From Sulfuricaulis limicola (GTDB lineage Bacteria; Pseudomonadota; Gammaproteobacteria; Acidiferrobacterales; Sulfurifustaceae): DNA of 64,000 bases. The stretch lies in contig NZ_AP014879.1 of NCBI RefSeq assembly GCF_002355735.1, positions 2,232,001 to 2,296,000 on the forward strand, written 5' to 3'. Positions 30,270-39,213 of the stretch are shown one piece after another; the first letter of the stretch is position 1, and each line of letters begins with the position of its first letter. The position numbers and the translations under genes were made by a program. The notes under the pieces are model-generated. The model saw only the letters and a program-made list of their open reading frames with translations, was not told the origin of the DNA and did no database searches.

Positions 30270-32215
30270 AGCTGATAATCCAGCGCCAGGCGCGCCTGCA
30301 ATTTGCGCGCCTGACGGAAGGCCTCCTTGAGAATGCGCCGGTCGAGCTCGTTCAGGCTGTCCGGATTGACGCGATTGTCGAGCGCCAGGCCCTGACCCGC
30401 CTGAACCTGGTGCGCGCGCATGCGCAACAGGTAGATAAAGGCATGCGCGTCGCACCAGGCATCGGCTTCTTTCTCGCGCAGCGCGCCGATTCTGGCCGCG
30501 GCGCGGAAGCGGGCGATGGTGCCGGTCTCGGCGATACGGTTGGCGAGTGCGATGAGGCGCGCGCCGTCCATGAACGGCATACTGCCGTTCAGTTTCAGAT
30601 CGATCGTGTCCGGGTGTTCGCCGCCGCTGGCGACGACAAAATCACGCACCAGCCCCAGCGGCGGCCGGTTGCGCAAGGCGTTCTCGGCCATCTGGCGCAG
30701 GAACGTGGTGTTGCTGGCCACGCGCTCCGCCACCCAGTGCTGCAATTCCTCCGCCGGCGCGCGCTCCCCGTAAATGGCGCGGAAATCGAAAAAGATGCTG
30801 GCATTCAGCAAATGCTCCGGCGTACCGTGCTCGATCCATTCGAAAAAACGGGCCTTCCATTCCTCGAGGCTCAGGCAGCATTCGGGATTGCCGGCCATGA
30901 TATTGCCGCGGCACAGCGGATAGCCGCAGGCATCGAGGGCCTGGTTGATCTTTTGCGCCAGCGGCAGCAATTCCCCGCGCACATCCTGCGCGCTCCGGCC
31001 GTCCGGCGGAATGAAAAGCATGCCGTTGTCCTGGTCGGTCTTGAGCGTTTGTTCCTGGCGCCCCTCGCTGCCGAACGAGAGCCAGGTGAACGCCGGCGGG
31101 GGTGCGCCGGCCTCGGCAACACACAGACTGATGACGCGCCGGGTAATGTGATCGTTGAGCAGCGTGATGATCTGCGTCAGCTGCGCCACCGATGCGCCCT
31201 GCACCAGCATCTGGTCGATGACGCGATGGATGTCACGGCCAAAACGCGTCAGCGCCGCGATATCCGGGGCGTGCGTGATGGAACGGCTCAGCTGCACCAG
31301 TCCCACGCGTTGCAGCGAGAACAGATCGCGCTCGGAGACCACGCCGGCCAGGCGACCGTCCTCCACCACGCACACGTGGCCGAAACCCATGCGCGCCATC
31401 AGCGCTGCGGCTTCGTACACCGCCGCCTGCGGCGGCAAGGACAGCGGACGCCGTGTCATGACCTGCTCGATGGGGGATTCCAGGCTGATACCGGAAGTGG
31501 CCACGCGTCCCAGCAGGTCGTGCAGCGTGAACACGCCCAGCGGTTGTTGTTCCGTGTCCGTGATGACGATGGAACCGACGCGCTCCTTATTCATGGATTG
31601 CAGCGCCTCGCGGATCGGCGTTTGCGGCAGGCAGGCGACCGGGGCGCGGCGTATCAGGCTCGACAGCGGCGCGTTCAGCGAGGCCTCGCCGGTGGAGGCC
31701 GCGGTCGCCAGGCTGGCCTGCACGCCCTGCAGGGCCTGATCCAGCAGGTTCGCGAGACGGCGCGTGCAGAAATCGTGAAACACCGGGCTCAAGCCGAGCA
31801 GCTTGTCGAAGTCCTCGTGCTCGAGCTCGAGGCAGAAGGTGTCTTCGACGGCGCGGTGCAGCGTGCGCACCGGTCGCCGCGCGAGCAACGCACCGATGGG
31901 AAAACATTCACCCGCCACCAGTTCCCAGGCGCCGTCCTCGGATGGACCGGCATCGTCGCCGGTCTCGCCGCGCACACGGCCCTGCTTGATGATGTAGAAA
32001 TGACCGGCGGCCCCGGAGGCGGGTTCCGTGATCACTTCATCCCTGGCGTAAAAACCGAGGCGGAGATGTTGGGCGAGAAATTCGAGGTGCGCCGGCGCCA
32101 TGCGATCGAACGGCGCGTGACGCAGTAAAAATTCAACGACCGGTGCCAGCGCATTACGAGCCACCGCCGGTCCTGAAGCACTGCTGTCGGATCGCGAACT
32201 CAATTCCACGCACAC
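30266..32215 (-). CDS. cNMP-binding/CBS/DUF294 nucleotidyltransferase-like regulator
   Basis: 649 residues, cytoplasmic. Domains in order: cyclic-nucleotide-binding fold (about 25-150), CBS pair (about 180-295), DUF294 nucleotidyltransferase-like domain (about 325-465) with SFGSEGRQEQTLKTDQDNGM, and C-terminal DUF294_C helical domain (about 490-640). It resembles GlnD-type nucleotidyltransferases, so it may modify a partner in response to a nucleotide. First gene of the operon with exonuclease and symporter subunits, suggesting post-translational control of the transporter. Confidence 0.88.
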   Translation of the reverse strand: MCVELSSRSDSSASGPAVARNALAPVVEFLLRHAPFDRMAPAHLEFLAQHLRLGFYARDEVITEPASGAAGHFYIIKQGRVRGETGDDAGPSEDGAWELVAGECFPIGALLARRPVRTLHRAVEDTFCLELEHEDFDKLLGLSPVFHDFCTRRLANLLDQALQGVQASLATAASTGEASLNAPLSSLIRRAPVACLPQTPIREALQSMNKERVGSIVITDTEQQPLGVFTLHDLLGRVATSGISLESPIEQVMTRRPLSLPPQAAVYEAAALMARMGFGHVCVVEDGRLAGVVSERDLFSLQRVGLVQLSRSITHAPDIAALTRFGRDIHRVIDQMLVQGASVAQLTQIITLLNDHITRRVISLCVAEAGAPPPAFTWLSFGSEGRQEQTLKTDQDNGMLFIPPDGRSAQDVRGELLPLAQKINQALDACGYPLCRGNIMAGNPECCLSLEEWKARFFEWIEHGTPEHLLNASIFFDFRAIYGERAPAEELQHWVAERVASNTTFLRQMAENALRNRPPLGLVRDFVVASGGEHPDTIDLKLNGSMPFMDGARLIALANRIAETGTIARFRAAARIGALREKEADAWCDAHAFIYLLRMRAHQVQAGQGLALDNRVNPDSLNELDRRILKEAFRQARKLQARLALDYQL

Positions 32216-32350
32216 AGCCCTTTAATTAATAGCAGGGATTTATGGCTTGCACTGAATTGGTGCGATACAGGTTAGCAAGAATCGCGGCCGGGGAACAATG
32301 GTTTCCTTGTGCTCGCGAGCGCGCTGACGCGGCTGAGCTATCCTAACGGC

Positions 32351-33418
32351 ATGCAGCTGGATTTGTTCTACGAGTTGGCGGTACCCGATTTCGCCATGCG
32401 AAACGAGGCGCAAGTTTTCCACGACACACTGGAGGAACTGGTGCTTGCCGAAACCTGCGGATTTCGCGCCGCCTGGATCGTCGAACACCACTTTATGCGC
32501 GGGTATTCGCATTCCAGCGCGCCCGACCTGGTGCTGGCCGCCGCCGCGCAACGGACGCGGACACTGCGTCTGGGTCACGCCATCGTGCCCCTGCCGTTGC
32601 ACCATCCGCTGCAGGTAGCCGAACGGCTCGCCACGCTCGATGTGCTCTCCAACGGCCGCCTCGAGTTCGGATTCGGGGGCGCCCTTTCGCCGCACGAATA
32701 CGCCGCCTTCGGCATCGACATGAATGACAGCCGTGGAATGGTGGAGGAATCGCTGGCCATCCTGCGGCAGGGGTTTACGGGAATGCCGGTGCATTTCGCC
32801 GGCAGGCATTTCAAGGTGGAAAACGCCGAGATATTGCCGAAGTGCGTGCAGCAACCGCATCCCCCCTTATGGATGGCGGCAGCGAGCCCCGACAGTTTCG
32901 AGCTGGCGGCGCAACTCGGCGTCGGCGTGCTGGTCGGTCCGTTCAAGCCATGGTTCATGGTGCAGTCCGACATCGAGCGCTACCACGCCGCCTGGAAAAA
33001 ATATCAGGGCGATACGGAAGAACCCGCGCGCGTCGGCATGACGCTGGGGCTGATGTGCCTGGAAGACGGCCAGCGGGCGCGTGAGCTGGCCAGCCTGCAT
33101 ATCACCTGGTTTTACCGGGAACTGCTGAAACAGACCGCGCCACTGCTGAAGCAGATGCACGCCGACCATGAATACTACAAGAAAGCCGGTTCCCTGAAGT
33201 CTCTGCTGGAAAAAACCCTGAACCTCACCGCGCTGGAAACGCTGGGCATGGTGGTCGCCGGCGATCCCGCCCATTGCCGCCGGCAGCTTGAAACCTGGCG
33301 CGGCGCCGGCGTGGATCATCTGCTGTGCGCCATCAGTGCCGGCGGGATTCCCTCCGAGGCGGCCCAGGCCTCCATGCGCATCCTGGCCGACCAGGTGATC
33401 CCGCATTTCGCCAGTTGA
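32351..33418 (+). CDS. LLM-class flavin-dependent oxidoreductase (luciferase-like)
   Basis: 355 residues. TIM-barrel luciferase-like fold: LDLFYELAVPDFAMRNEAQV, EETCGFRAAWIVEHHF-type E-x-H motif near 45, GRLEFGFGGALSPHEYAAFG, and a C-terminal VAGDPAHCRRQLETWRGAGVDHLL. It probably uses FMNH2 or F420 from another protein; substrate unknown. ATG at 32351; no strong ribosome binding site visible. Divergent from the regulator gene. Confidence 0.85.
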   Translation: MQLDLFYELAVPDFAMRNEAQVFHDTLEELVLAETCGFRAAWIVEHHFMRGYSHSSAPDLVLAAAAQRTRTLRLGHAIVPLPLHHPLQVAERLATLDVLSNGRLEFGFGGALSPHEYAAFGIDMNDSRGMVEESLAILRQGFTGMPVHFAGRHFKVENAEILPKCVQQPHPPLWMAAASPDSFELAAQLGVGVLVGPFKPWFMVQSDIERYHAAWKKYQGDTEEPARVGMTLGLMCLEDGQRARELASLHITWFYRELLKQTAPLLKQMHADHEYYKKAGSLKSLLEKTLNLTALETLGMVVAGDPAHCRRQLETWRGAGVDHLLCAISAGGIPSEAAQASMRILADQVIPHFAS

Positions 33419-33427
33419 GCCGGTGAC

Positions 33428-33613
33428 ATGGGCGACATCGTCAAATTCAGGAAACCGTCGCTACGGAAAAAGGCCGAGGGCAAAACGCTGTGCAAAAGCG
33501 GCTTTCACCGGTGGAAAGTCGTGACCGAAAAGAAATTCGACGTGAAACGGGGCAAGCTGGTCACATTGCTGCGCTGCGAGCGATGCGGGGAAGAACAGGC
33601 AAAACTGCTCTAG
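33428..33613 (+). CDS. 61-residue putative zinc-ribbon miniprotein
   Basis: Basic small protein. LCKSGFHRWK near residues 21-30 (Cys and His) and LRCERCGEEQ near 48-57 (Cys-x2-Cys) form a C-x4-H ... C-x2-C pattern, a plausible zinc ribbon. Nine bases after the LLM oxidoreductase gene, so cotranscribed. Function unknown. Confidence 0.6.
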   Translation: MGDIVKFRKPSLRKKAEGKTLCKSGFHRWKVVTEKKFDVKRGKLVTLLRCERCGEEQAKLL

Positions 33614-33632
33614 AATTTCTTAGTCTACGTAG

Positions 33633-33658
33633 GGCGCAATAGCGCAGCGTATTGCGCC
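33633..33658. repeat. REP-like palindrome GGCGCAATA/TATTGCGCC
   Basis: 9-bp arms (33633-33641 and 33650-33658) around GCGCAGCG. It sits in the 77-base gap between convergent genes and could act as a bidirectional transcription barrier. Confidence 0.65.
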
Positions 33659-33690
33659 GCCATGCAATCATTAAGACGCGCTGTCGAGCA

Positions 33691-34272
33691 TTACGCCTGC
33701 CCCGCACCCAGCGCGCGCACTTGTTCGAGCCATTGCTTGCGCCGGGCCTCAGTCGAGTTTTTCATCGGCCCGACTTCCGTGATTCGTACCGGCCGGATGC
33801 CGCAGAATTCCAGGATGGTCTTCTTCATGGTGTTGTGGCCGGGGCGGCCGAAATACCAGCGGTAAATCCAGGACGGCGTATTGAGCGTGACGATCAGGCG
33901 CGCGCTGCGGCCGCTGAGCAGCTTGTCCCACAGCAACGACTTTTCCCGGAAATTCACGGCGAAGCCCGGCAGGAATGCCCGCTCGATGAAACCCTTTAAT
34001 AACGCCGGAATGGTGCCCCACCAGATGGGATAAACGAACACCAGATGGTCGGCCCATTTGATCGCCTGCTGCGCATCCGCCAGATCGGGCTCGAGCTCGG
34101 CCAGATGCGCCAGACTGGTGGTCGCCAGCGGATCGAACTTGAGATCGCCCAGGTACAGCTCCTTCACATCCGCGCCGGCGGCGCGCGCACCTTCGACATA
34201 TGACTGCATCAACGCGCCGCCGTAGCTGTGGCGCTGCGGCTGGCCGAGTATCACCAGAATTTTTTTCGGCAT
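33691..34272 (-). CDS. NAD(P)H dehydrogenase (quinone)/flavodoxin-fold oxidoreductase
   Basis: 193 residues, flavodoxin-like fold of the MdaB/KefF/NQO type. FMN loop KILVILGQPQRHSYGGAL, and ADHLVFVYPIWWGTIPALLKGF with the conserved PIWW-x-P-A-L-K segment. It is likely a two-electron quinone reductase. AAGGGA precedes the ATG. Close to a CPA2 antiporter, the neighbour of KefF-type proteins. Confidence 0.88.
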   Translation of the reverse strand: MPKKILVILGQPQRHSYGGALMQSYVEGARAAGADVKELYLGDLKFDPLATTSLAHLAELEPDLADAQQAIKWADHLVFVYPIWWGTIPALLKGFIERAFLPGFAVNFREKSLLWDKLLSGRSARLIVTLNTPSWIYRWYFGRPGHNTMKKTILEFCGIRPVRITEVGPMKNSTEARRKQWLEQVRALGAGQA

Positions 34273-34299
34273 AAATCCCTTCTGTCCGCCCCGTGACCG

Positions 34300-35058
34300 T
34301 TACAGGAAGTTTACTTTACCGAGTCGCAGGTACAGCGGCCAGCGCACGGTTTGCCGCGTCAGCGGGTCGCCCCAGGTTTTCGCCAGCAGGCGGTGCACAA
34401 TGAGAAGCGGGTTCTGCTCGTTCTTTTGCTCGAATCGCCGTGTCGCCGACCAGGTATGGAGATAACCCATGAACTCGTTCAGGTCCCATTCCGCCTTGAT
34501 GTAAAACTCCGGCGCCGGCAGTTCGGCGAAGGGAAATGGAATGGTTTCGTATTTCTCATCGATGTAACGCCGCTCCGGCGGCCAGTAGGGTCCGACGATA
34601 TTCGTATAATAATGTTGCACCACCCTGTCGACCGCGGGATTGACCCGGGTCAAACCGTAACACCAGATGGCGAGCATGCCATCAGGCTTCAGCACGCGCC
34701 TGACTTCCGGGTAGAACCGTTCCATGTCGAACCAGTGCACCGCTTGCGCCACCGTAACCAGGTCCACGCTGTGAGAAGGAATCTCGGTCTGCTCTGCCGG
34801 CGCCACGAAGTAGCTGACTTTTTCATGGCGCGCCGCGTTCTGAATCTGTTCCACGCTCGGGTCGGTGGCGATAATGCGATCAAAATATGCTACGAGTCCC
34901 AACGCTGCCTGTCCGCTGCCGGTGCCGCAGTCCCAGGCCAGTTCGTGCCGTTTCACGACCTTGGCGAGAAATTCATACAGCGCGGCCGGATAGTCCGGAC
35001 GATAACGGGCGTAATCCACCGCGCGATCCGAAAAATGGTCTTTGAAACCCGCATTCAT
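34300..35058 (-). CDS. Class I SAM-dependent methyltransferase
   Basis: 252 residues. SAM-binding motif I LAWDCGTGSGQAALGL, followed by RIIATDPSVEQI and the motif IV region VDLVTVAQAVHWFD. The N-terminal SDRAVDYARYRPDYP is typical of the trans-aconitate/UbiE-like methyltransferase group; substrate unknown. Seven bases after the antiporter gene. Confidence 0.88.
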   Translation of the reverse strand: MNAGFKDHFSDRAVDYARYRPDYPAALYEFLAKVVKRHELAWDCGTGSGQAALGLVAYFDRIIATDPSVEQIQNAARHEKVSYFVAPAEQTEIPSHSVDLVTVAQAVHWFDMERFYPEVRRVLKPDGMLAIWCYGLTRVNPAVDRVVQHYYTNIVGPYWPPERRYIDEKYETIPFPFAELPAPEFYIKAEWDLNEFMGYLHTWSATRRFEQKNEQNPLLIVHRLLAKTWGDPLTRQTVRWPLYLRLGKVNFL

Positions 35059-35065
35059 ACGTTAT

Positions 35066-37042
35066 TCATCCCTCCAGCAGTATCTTCTCCGCCTGTTCCA
35101 GCGCTTCGGGTGTGCCGAACAGCACCAGCACGTCGCCGGCAGCGAGCTTGGTCTCGGGCGAGGGCTCGGGACCGCGGATACCGCCGCGGCGCACGGCGCT
35201 GACGCTGACCCCGACCTCCTCCAGGTGCAGGTCGGCGATCAGCCTGCCCACCGCCTTCGCCCCGGCCGGCAGCTCGACGGAATGCAGGCGCTCCTGGTAG
35301 GCGTGCGCATCATTGCCGTCATCCGGGTACAGGCCGTGAAAAAACCCGCGCAACATGCGATAGCGATCGCTGCGCACGTTGCGCACGTGCCGCATGATAC
35401 GCGATCCCGGCACGCCCATGAGCAGCAGCAGATGCGAGCCCATCATGAGGCTGCCTTCCAGGCTTTCCGGGACCACCTCGGTCGCGCCCGCGGCCTTGAG
35501 CCGGTCGAGATCGACGTCGTCCATGGTGCGCACGATCACCGGCATGTCCGGGCGCACGTGGCGCGTGATCTCGAGGATCTTCAGCGCCGAGGGCGTATTG
35601 TAGAAGCTGATCGCCAGCGCCGTGGCGCGATGCAGGCCGGCGGCCTCGAGCACGTCGCGGCGCGCCACGTCGCCGTACACCACCGGCTTGCCGGCGTCGC
35701 GCGCGTCGCGCACGCGCACCGGGTCGAGATCGAGCGCCAGGCTCGGGATGCCCTCCTGCTCCAGCATCCACGCCAGGTTCTGGCCGCTGCGGCCGTAACC
35801 GCAGATGATCACGTGCCTGTTGGCGCCGGTCGCCTCGGCGCGGATCTGGTCCAGGTTGCCCTCGCGCGAACGGGTGTAACCCGGCACCCAGCGCTTGGCG
35901 AGCCAGCCGTTGTAGCGCACGATCAGCGGCGCCAGCATCATGCTCAGGATGATCGCGGCCAGGACGATCTGCGAGGTCCGCGCACAGAAAAGCTGATGCT
36001 GGTTCGCCAGCAATATCAGGGCGAAGGCGAATTCGCCGACCTGCGACAGCACCAGGCCGGTGCGCAGGGCCACGCCGGTTTCCATGCCGAACAGCTTGCC
36101 CAATCCGAGAACGAGCAGCGTCTTGAAGACAATGATCGCGACCACGCTGGCGAGCACCCATGGCCACAGTTCCAGCATGATGCCCAGATCCAGCATCATG
36201 CCGATGGTCACGAAAAAAAGTCCGAGCAGGATGTCGCGAAACGGCAGGATGTCGCCTTCGACCTGATGCCGGTATTCCGTCTCGCCCATCATCATGCCGG
36301 CCAGGAACGCGCCGAGCGCCAGCGACAGGCCGGCCATCTCGGTGATCCAGGCGGCGGCCAGTGTCAGCAACAGCACCGCCAGCATGAAATACTCGCGCAA
36401 CTTGGCGGAGGCCACCTCGTGGAAAAACGGGCGCAGCAGCCAGCGGCCGACGATGAATATGCCGACCAGTACGATAACGCTCTTCAGGAATGCCCAGCCG
36501 AGCGATATCCATACCGACTGCTCCAGGTTGCCGCCGAGCGCCGGGATCAGGATCAGGAACGGCACCACGATCAGGTCCTGAAACAGCAGCACGCTGATCG
36601 CATGGCGGCCATGGCGCGAGTTCTGCTCCAGCTGTTCGGTGAGCAGCTTGAGGACGATGGCGGTGGACGACATCGCCAACATGCCGCCGATGACGATGGC
36701 GCCCTCGGGCGGAACGTCGAACACCCAGGCGACCAGGCCGAATACCAGCGCGCTGATCAGCACCTGCGCGCCGCCAAGACCGAACACCATGGTCTTCATG
36801 GCGATCAGCTTGGGCAGCGAGAATTCCAGCCCGACGGTGAACATGAGGAACACCAGGCCGAACTCGGCGAGCGTGCGCGTGCCCTCCGTATCGGGAATCC
36901 AGCCCATGCCGTAAGGACCCACGACGATGCCGGCGCTGAGGTAGGCCAGGATCTGCGGCAGACGCAGATAACGGAACAGCGCGACCAGCACCACCGCCAC
37001 ACCGAGCAGGATCAGGATACTGTGAAAGCCAATCGGCTCCAT
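35066..37042 (-). CDS. CPA2-family monovalent cation:proton antiporter (KefB/YbaL-like)
   Basis: 658 residues. N-terminal Na+/H+ exchanger domain with about 12 membrane segments (1-385), then an RCK TrkA-N domain with the Rossmann motif VIICGYGRSGQNLAWML (about 395-510), and a C-terminal TrkA-C domain (about 570-655). The full RCK-N plus TrkA-C layout resembles YbaL or KefB types. The ATG at 37042 begins right before the first membrane helix. Divergent from kdsD with a 69-base gap. Confidence 0.92.
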   Translation of the reverse strand: MEPIGFHSILILLGVAVVLVALFRYLRLPQILAYLSAGIVVGPYGMGWIPDTEGTRTLAEFGLVFLMFTVGLEFSLPKLIAMKTMVFGLGGAQVLISALVFGLVAWVFDVPPEGAIVIGGMLAMSSTAIVLKLLTEQLEQNSRHGRHAISVLLFQDLIVVPFLILIPALGGNLEQSVWISLGWAFLKSVIVLVGIFIVGRWLLRPFFHEVASAKLREYFMLAVLLLTLAAAWITEMAGLSLALGAFLAGMMMGETEYRHQVEGDILPFRDILLGLFFVTIGMMLDLGIMLELWPWVLASVVAIIVFKTLLVLGLGKLFGMETGVALRTGLVLSQVGEFAFALILLANQHQLFCARTSQIVLAAIILSMMLAPLIVRYNGWLAKRWVPGYTRSREGNLDQIRAEATGANRHVIICGYGRSGQNLAWMLEQEGIPSLALDLDPVRVRDARDAGKPVVYGDVARRDVLEAAGLHRATALAISFYNTPSALKILEITRHVRPDMPVIVRTMDDVDLDRLKAAGATEVVPESLEGSLMMGSHLLLLMGVPGSRIMRHVRNVRSDRYRMLRGFFHGLYPDDGNDAHAYQERLHSVELPAGAKAVGRLIADLHLEEVGVSVSAVRRGGIRGPEPSPETKLAAGDVLVLFGTPEALEQAEKILLEG

Positions 37043-37111
37043 GGGATAATCGCGGTTGTTCCGATATACTCCGCGAAAGATTACCCTAAGCCACCACAAA
37101 TCGCGAAACGC

Positions 37112-38086
37112 ATGAGCGCAACCTCTTCATTCGAGCAGCTGGGACGCGAGGTGATCCAGCTCGAGGCCGAGGCGCTGCAAACGCTGGCGACGCGCGTGGA
37201 CAAACAGTTCGCCGACGCCTGCCGGCTGGTGCTTGCCTGCCAGGGGCGCGTGATCGTCACCGGTATGGGCAAGAGCGGACACATCGGCGGCAAAATCGCC
37301 GCGACGCTCGCCAGCACCGGCACACCGGCCTTCTTCGTGCACCCGGGCGAGGCCTCGCACGGCGATCTCGGCATGATCACGCCGGCCGACGTCGTGCTCG
37401 CCATCTCCAATTCCGGCGAGACCGCGGAAATCCTCACCATCCTGCCGATCATCAAGCGCATGGGCGTGAAACTCATCGCCCTGCTCGGCAACACCAACTC
37501 GAGTCTCGCCCGGCAGGCCGACGCCATTCTCTATGCCGGCGTCGAGAAAGAAGCCTGTCCGCACAACCTGGCGCCGACCGCCAGCACCACGGCGGCGCTT
37601 GCCATCGGCGACGCGCTGGCGGTGACGCTGCTCAAATCACGCGGTTTCACGCGCGAGGATTTCGCGCGCGCCCACCCGGCCGGAAGCCTGGGCCGGCGCC
37701 TGCTGCTGTACGTGAGTGACGTCATGCACACCGGCGCCGCCATTCCCCAGGTCGGCGAGGATGCGAACCTGCGCGAGGCGCTGCTGGAAATGACCGGCAA
37801 GGGACTGGGCATGACCGGCGTGGTCGACCGTCACGGCGCGCTGGCGGGAATCTTCACCGACGGCGATTTGCGCCGCGTGCTGGCGCGCGGCGTGGATGTT
37901 TACAACGCCAAAATCACCGATGTCATGACGCGCAATCCGAAAACCACGCGCGCCGACCGCCTGGCGGTGGAGATCGTGCAGCTGATGCAAACGCTGAAGA
38001 TCAACGGCCTGTTCGTCGTGGACGACAAAAACCGCGTCCTGGGAGCACTCAACATGCATGACCTGTTTCGCGCCGGGATTATTTAG
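37112..38086 (+). CDS. kdsD: Arabinose-5-phosphate isomerase
   Basis: 324 residues. SIS domain (about 35-170) with VTGMGKSGHIGGKIAATLASTG and SNSGETAEIL, then two CBS domains (205-320). It converts ribulose-5-phosphate to arabinose-5-phosphate for KDO synthesis. The ATG at 37112 begins the conserved N-terminus; a much longer open frame upstream is antisense to the antiporter. First gene of the kds-lpt-rpoN cluster. Confidence 0.96.
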   Translation: MSATSSFEQLGREVIQLEAEALQTLATRVDKQFADACRLVLACQGRVIVTGMGKSGHIGGKIAATLASTGTPAFFVHPGEASHGDLGMITPADVVLAISNSGETAEILTILPIIKRMGVKLIALLGNTNSSLARQADAILYAGVEKEACPHNLAPTASTTAALAIGDALAVTLLKSRGFTREDFARAHPAGSLGRRLLLYVSDVMHTGAAIPQVGEDANLREALLEMTGKGLGMTGVVDRHGALAGIFTDGDLRRVLARGVDVYNAKITDVMTRNPKTTRADRLAVEIVQLMQTLKINGLFVVDDKNRVLGALNMHDLFRAGII

Positions 38087-38103
38087 ACTTTAAAAATGGA
38101 ATT

Positions 38104-38165
38104 AACCGCCAAGTTATGGGTATTCAAAGATTGCTTTTCTTGGCGGTGTTGGCGTCTTGGCGGTT
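38104..38165. repeat. Palindromic intergenic repeat, family B, copy 3
   Basis: Left arm AACCGCCAAG is short; right arm CTTGGCGGTGTTGGCGTC then TTGGCGGTT is fuller, so this copy is the most decayed. It fills most of the kdsD-kdsC gap, again inside a predicted operon. Confidence 0.8.
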
Positions 38166-38195
38166 CAATATCTTAATAAATTATTCATCTGAAAC

Positions 38196-38777
38196 ATGAA
38201 CCAGATTCTGACACCCGCATTCGAAGTAAATCCCAAGGTATTGGACCTGGCATCCAGGGTCAAGCTGTTGCTGTTTGACGTCGACGGCGTGCTCACCGAT
38301 GGCCGGCTCGTGATCGGCGACGACGGCCTGGAATTCAAGGCATTCAATTCGCGCGACGGACATGGCATCAAGATGGTCCAACGCAACGGCATCGCCGTCG
38401 GCATCATCACCGGGCGCACCTCGCGGGTGGTCAAGCACCGCGTAAAGGACCTGGGAATCAAACACGTCTTCCAGGGTTGCAAGGAAAAACTGCCGGTGTA
38501 CCAGAAGCTGATCAGGAAACTCAAACTGAAACCGGAGCAGACCGCGTATGTCGGTGACGATGTCGTGGACCTGCCGATCATGCTGCGGGTGGGCCTGGCG
38601 GTGACGGTGCAAAACGCGCACCCGCTGGTCAAGCAGCATGCCCACTGGGTCACGCCGAGCATCGGCGGCTACTGCGCGGCGCGCGAGGTGTGCGACATGC
38701 TGCTGCACGCCCACGGACTGTATCACGCCGAAATGCGACGCTACCTTGCCGCCGACAAGGAGCCTTCCGGCGGATGA
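38196..38777 (+). CDS. kdsC: 3-deoxy-D-manno-octulosonate 8-phosphate phosphatase
   Basis: 193 residues, HAD-fold. Catalytic LLFDVDGVLTDGRL (Asp-x-Asp), FNSRDGHGIKMVQ, ITGRTS, and the metal-binding VGDDVVDLPIM. It releases KDO from KDO-8-P. The stop overlaps the lptC ATG as ATGA. Confidence 0.96.
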   Translation: MNQILTPAFEVNPKVLDLASRVKLLLFDVDGVLTDGRLVIGDDGLEFKAFNSRDGHGIKMVQRNGIAVGIITGRTSRVVKHRVKDLGIKHVFQGCKEKLPVYQKLIRKLKLKPEQTAYVGDDVVDLPIMLRVGLAVTVQNAHPLVKQHAHWVTPSIGGYCAAREVCDMLLHAHGLYHAEMRRYLAADKEPSGG

Positions 38778-39208
38778 TCCTGGACGCCAAACGCCTCGCC
38801 ATCGCCGCCACGCTGCTGCTGCTCGCGGCCGGTTCATGGTGGCTGACGCGCACGGTGGCGGTTCCGGAAAAGACCTTTGACGGCAAGCTGCGGCACGACC
38901 CCGATTACACCATCGAAAATTTCCATGCCACGGTCATGGACGAACGCGGCCAGCGGCGCTACACCCTCTCCGCCGTCCAGCTGATTCATTACGGCGATGA
39001 CGGCAGCTCGGAACTGGAACAGCCCTATCTTGTCCAGTACCGCGAGGGCTCGGCGCCGCTTCACACCCGCGCCGACAGGGGCTGGATGCCGCAGGACAAA
39101 AGCGAAATACTTCTGCAAGGCAACGCGATTTCCGCGCGGGGGCGCGACCCGCGCAGTGCCGGTGGCGAAATCCGGGTGGACAAAATGAAAATTTTTCTCG
39201 ACTCGTAA
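38774..39208 (+). CDS. lptC: LPS export protein LptC, short form
   Basis: 144 residues against roughly 180-190 usual. N-terminal anchor (RLAIAATLLLLAAGSWWLT), then the beta-jellyroll start: YTIENFHATVMDERGQRRYTL, LVQYREGSAPLHTRAD and ILLQGNAISARG. It ends at VDKMKIFLDS, where the family normally has further strands. The lptA start follows at once, so the C-terminal end is missing rather than frameshifted. It should still bridge LptBFG and LptA. Confidence 0.88.
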   Translation: MILDAKRLAIAATLLLLAAGSWWLTRTVAVPEKTFDGKLRHDPDYTIENFHATVMDERGQRRYTLSAVQLIHYGDDGSSELEQPYLVQYREGSAPLHTRADRGWMPQDKSEILLQGNAISARGRDPRSAGGEIRVDKMKIFLDS

Positions 39209-39213
39209 CACAG

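Noticed and set aside
35042-37111. Long plus-strand open frame reading into kdsD
   Set aside because: It is antisense to the CPA2 antiporter, has His/Gln/Arg-rich composition of a GC-rich shadow frame, and the conserved KdsD N-terminus begins at 37112.
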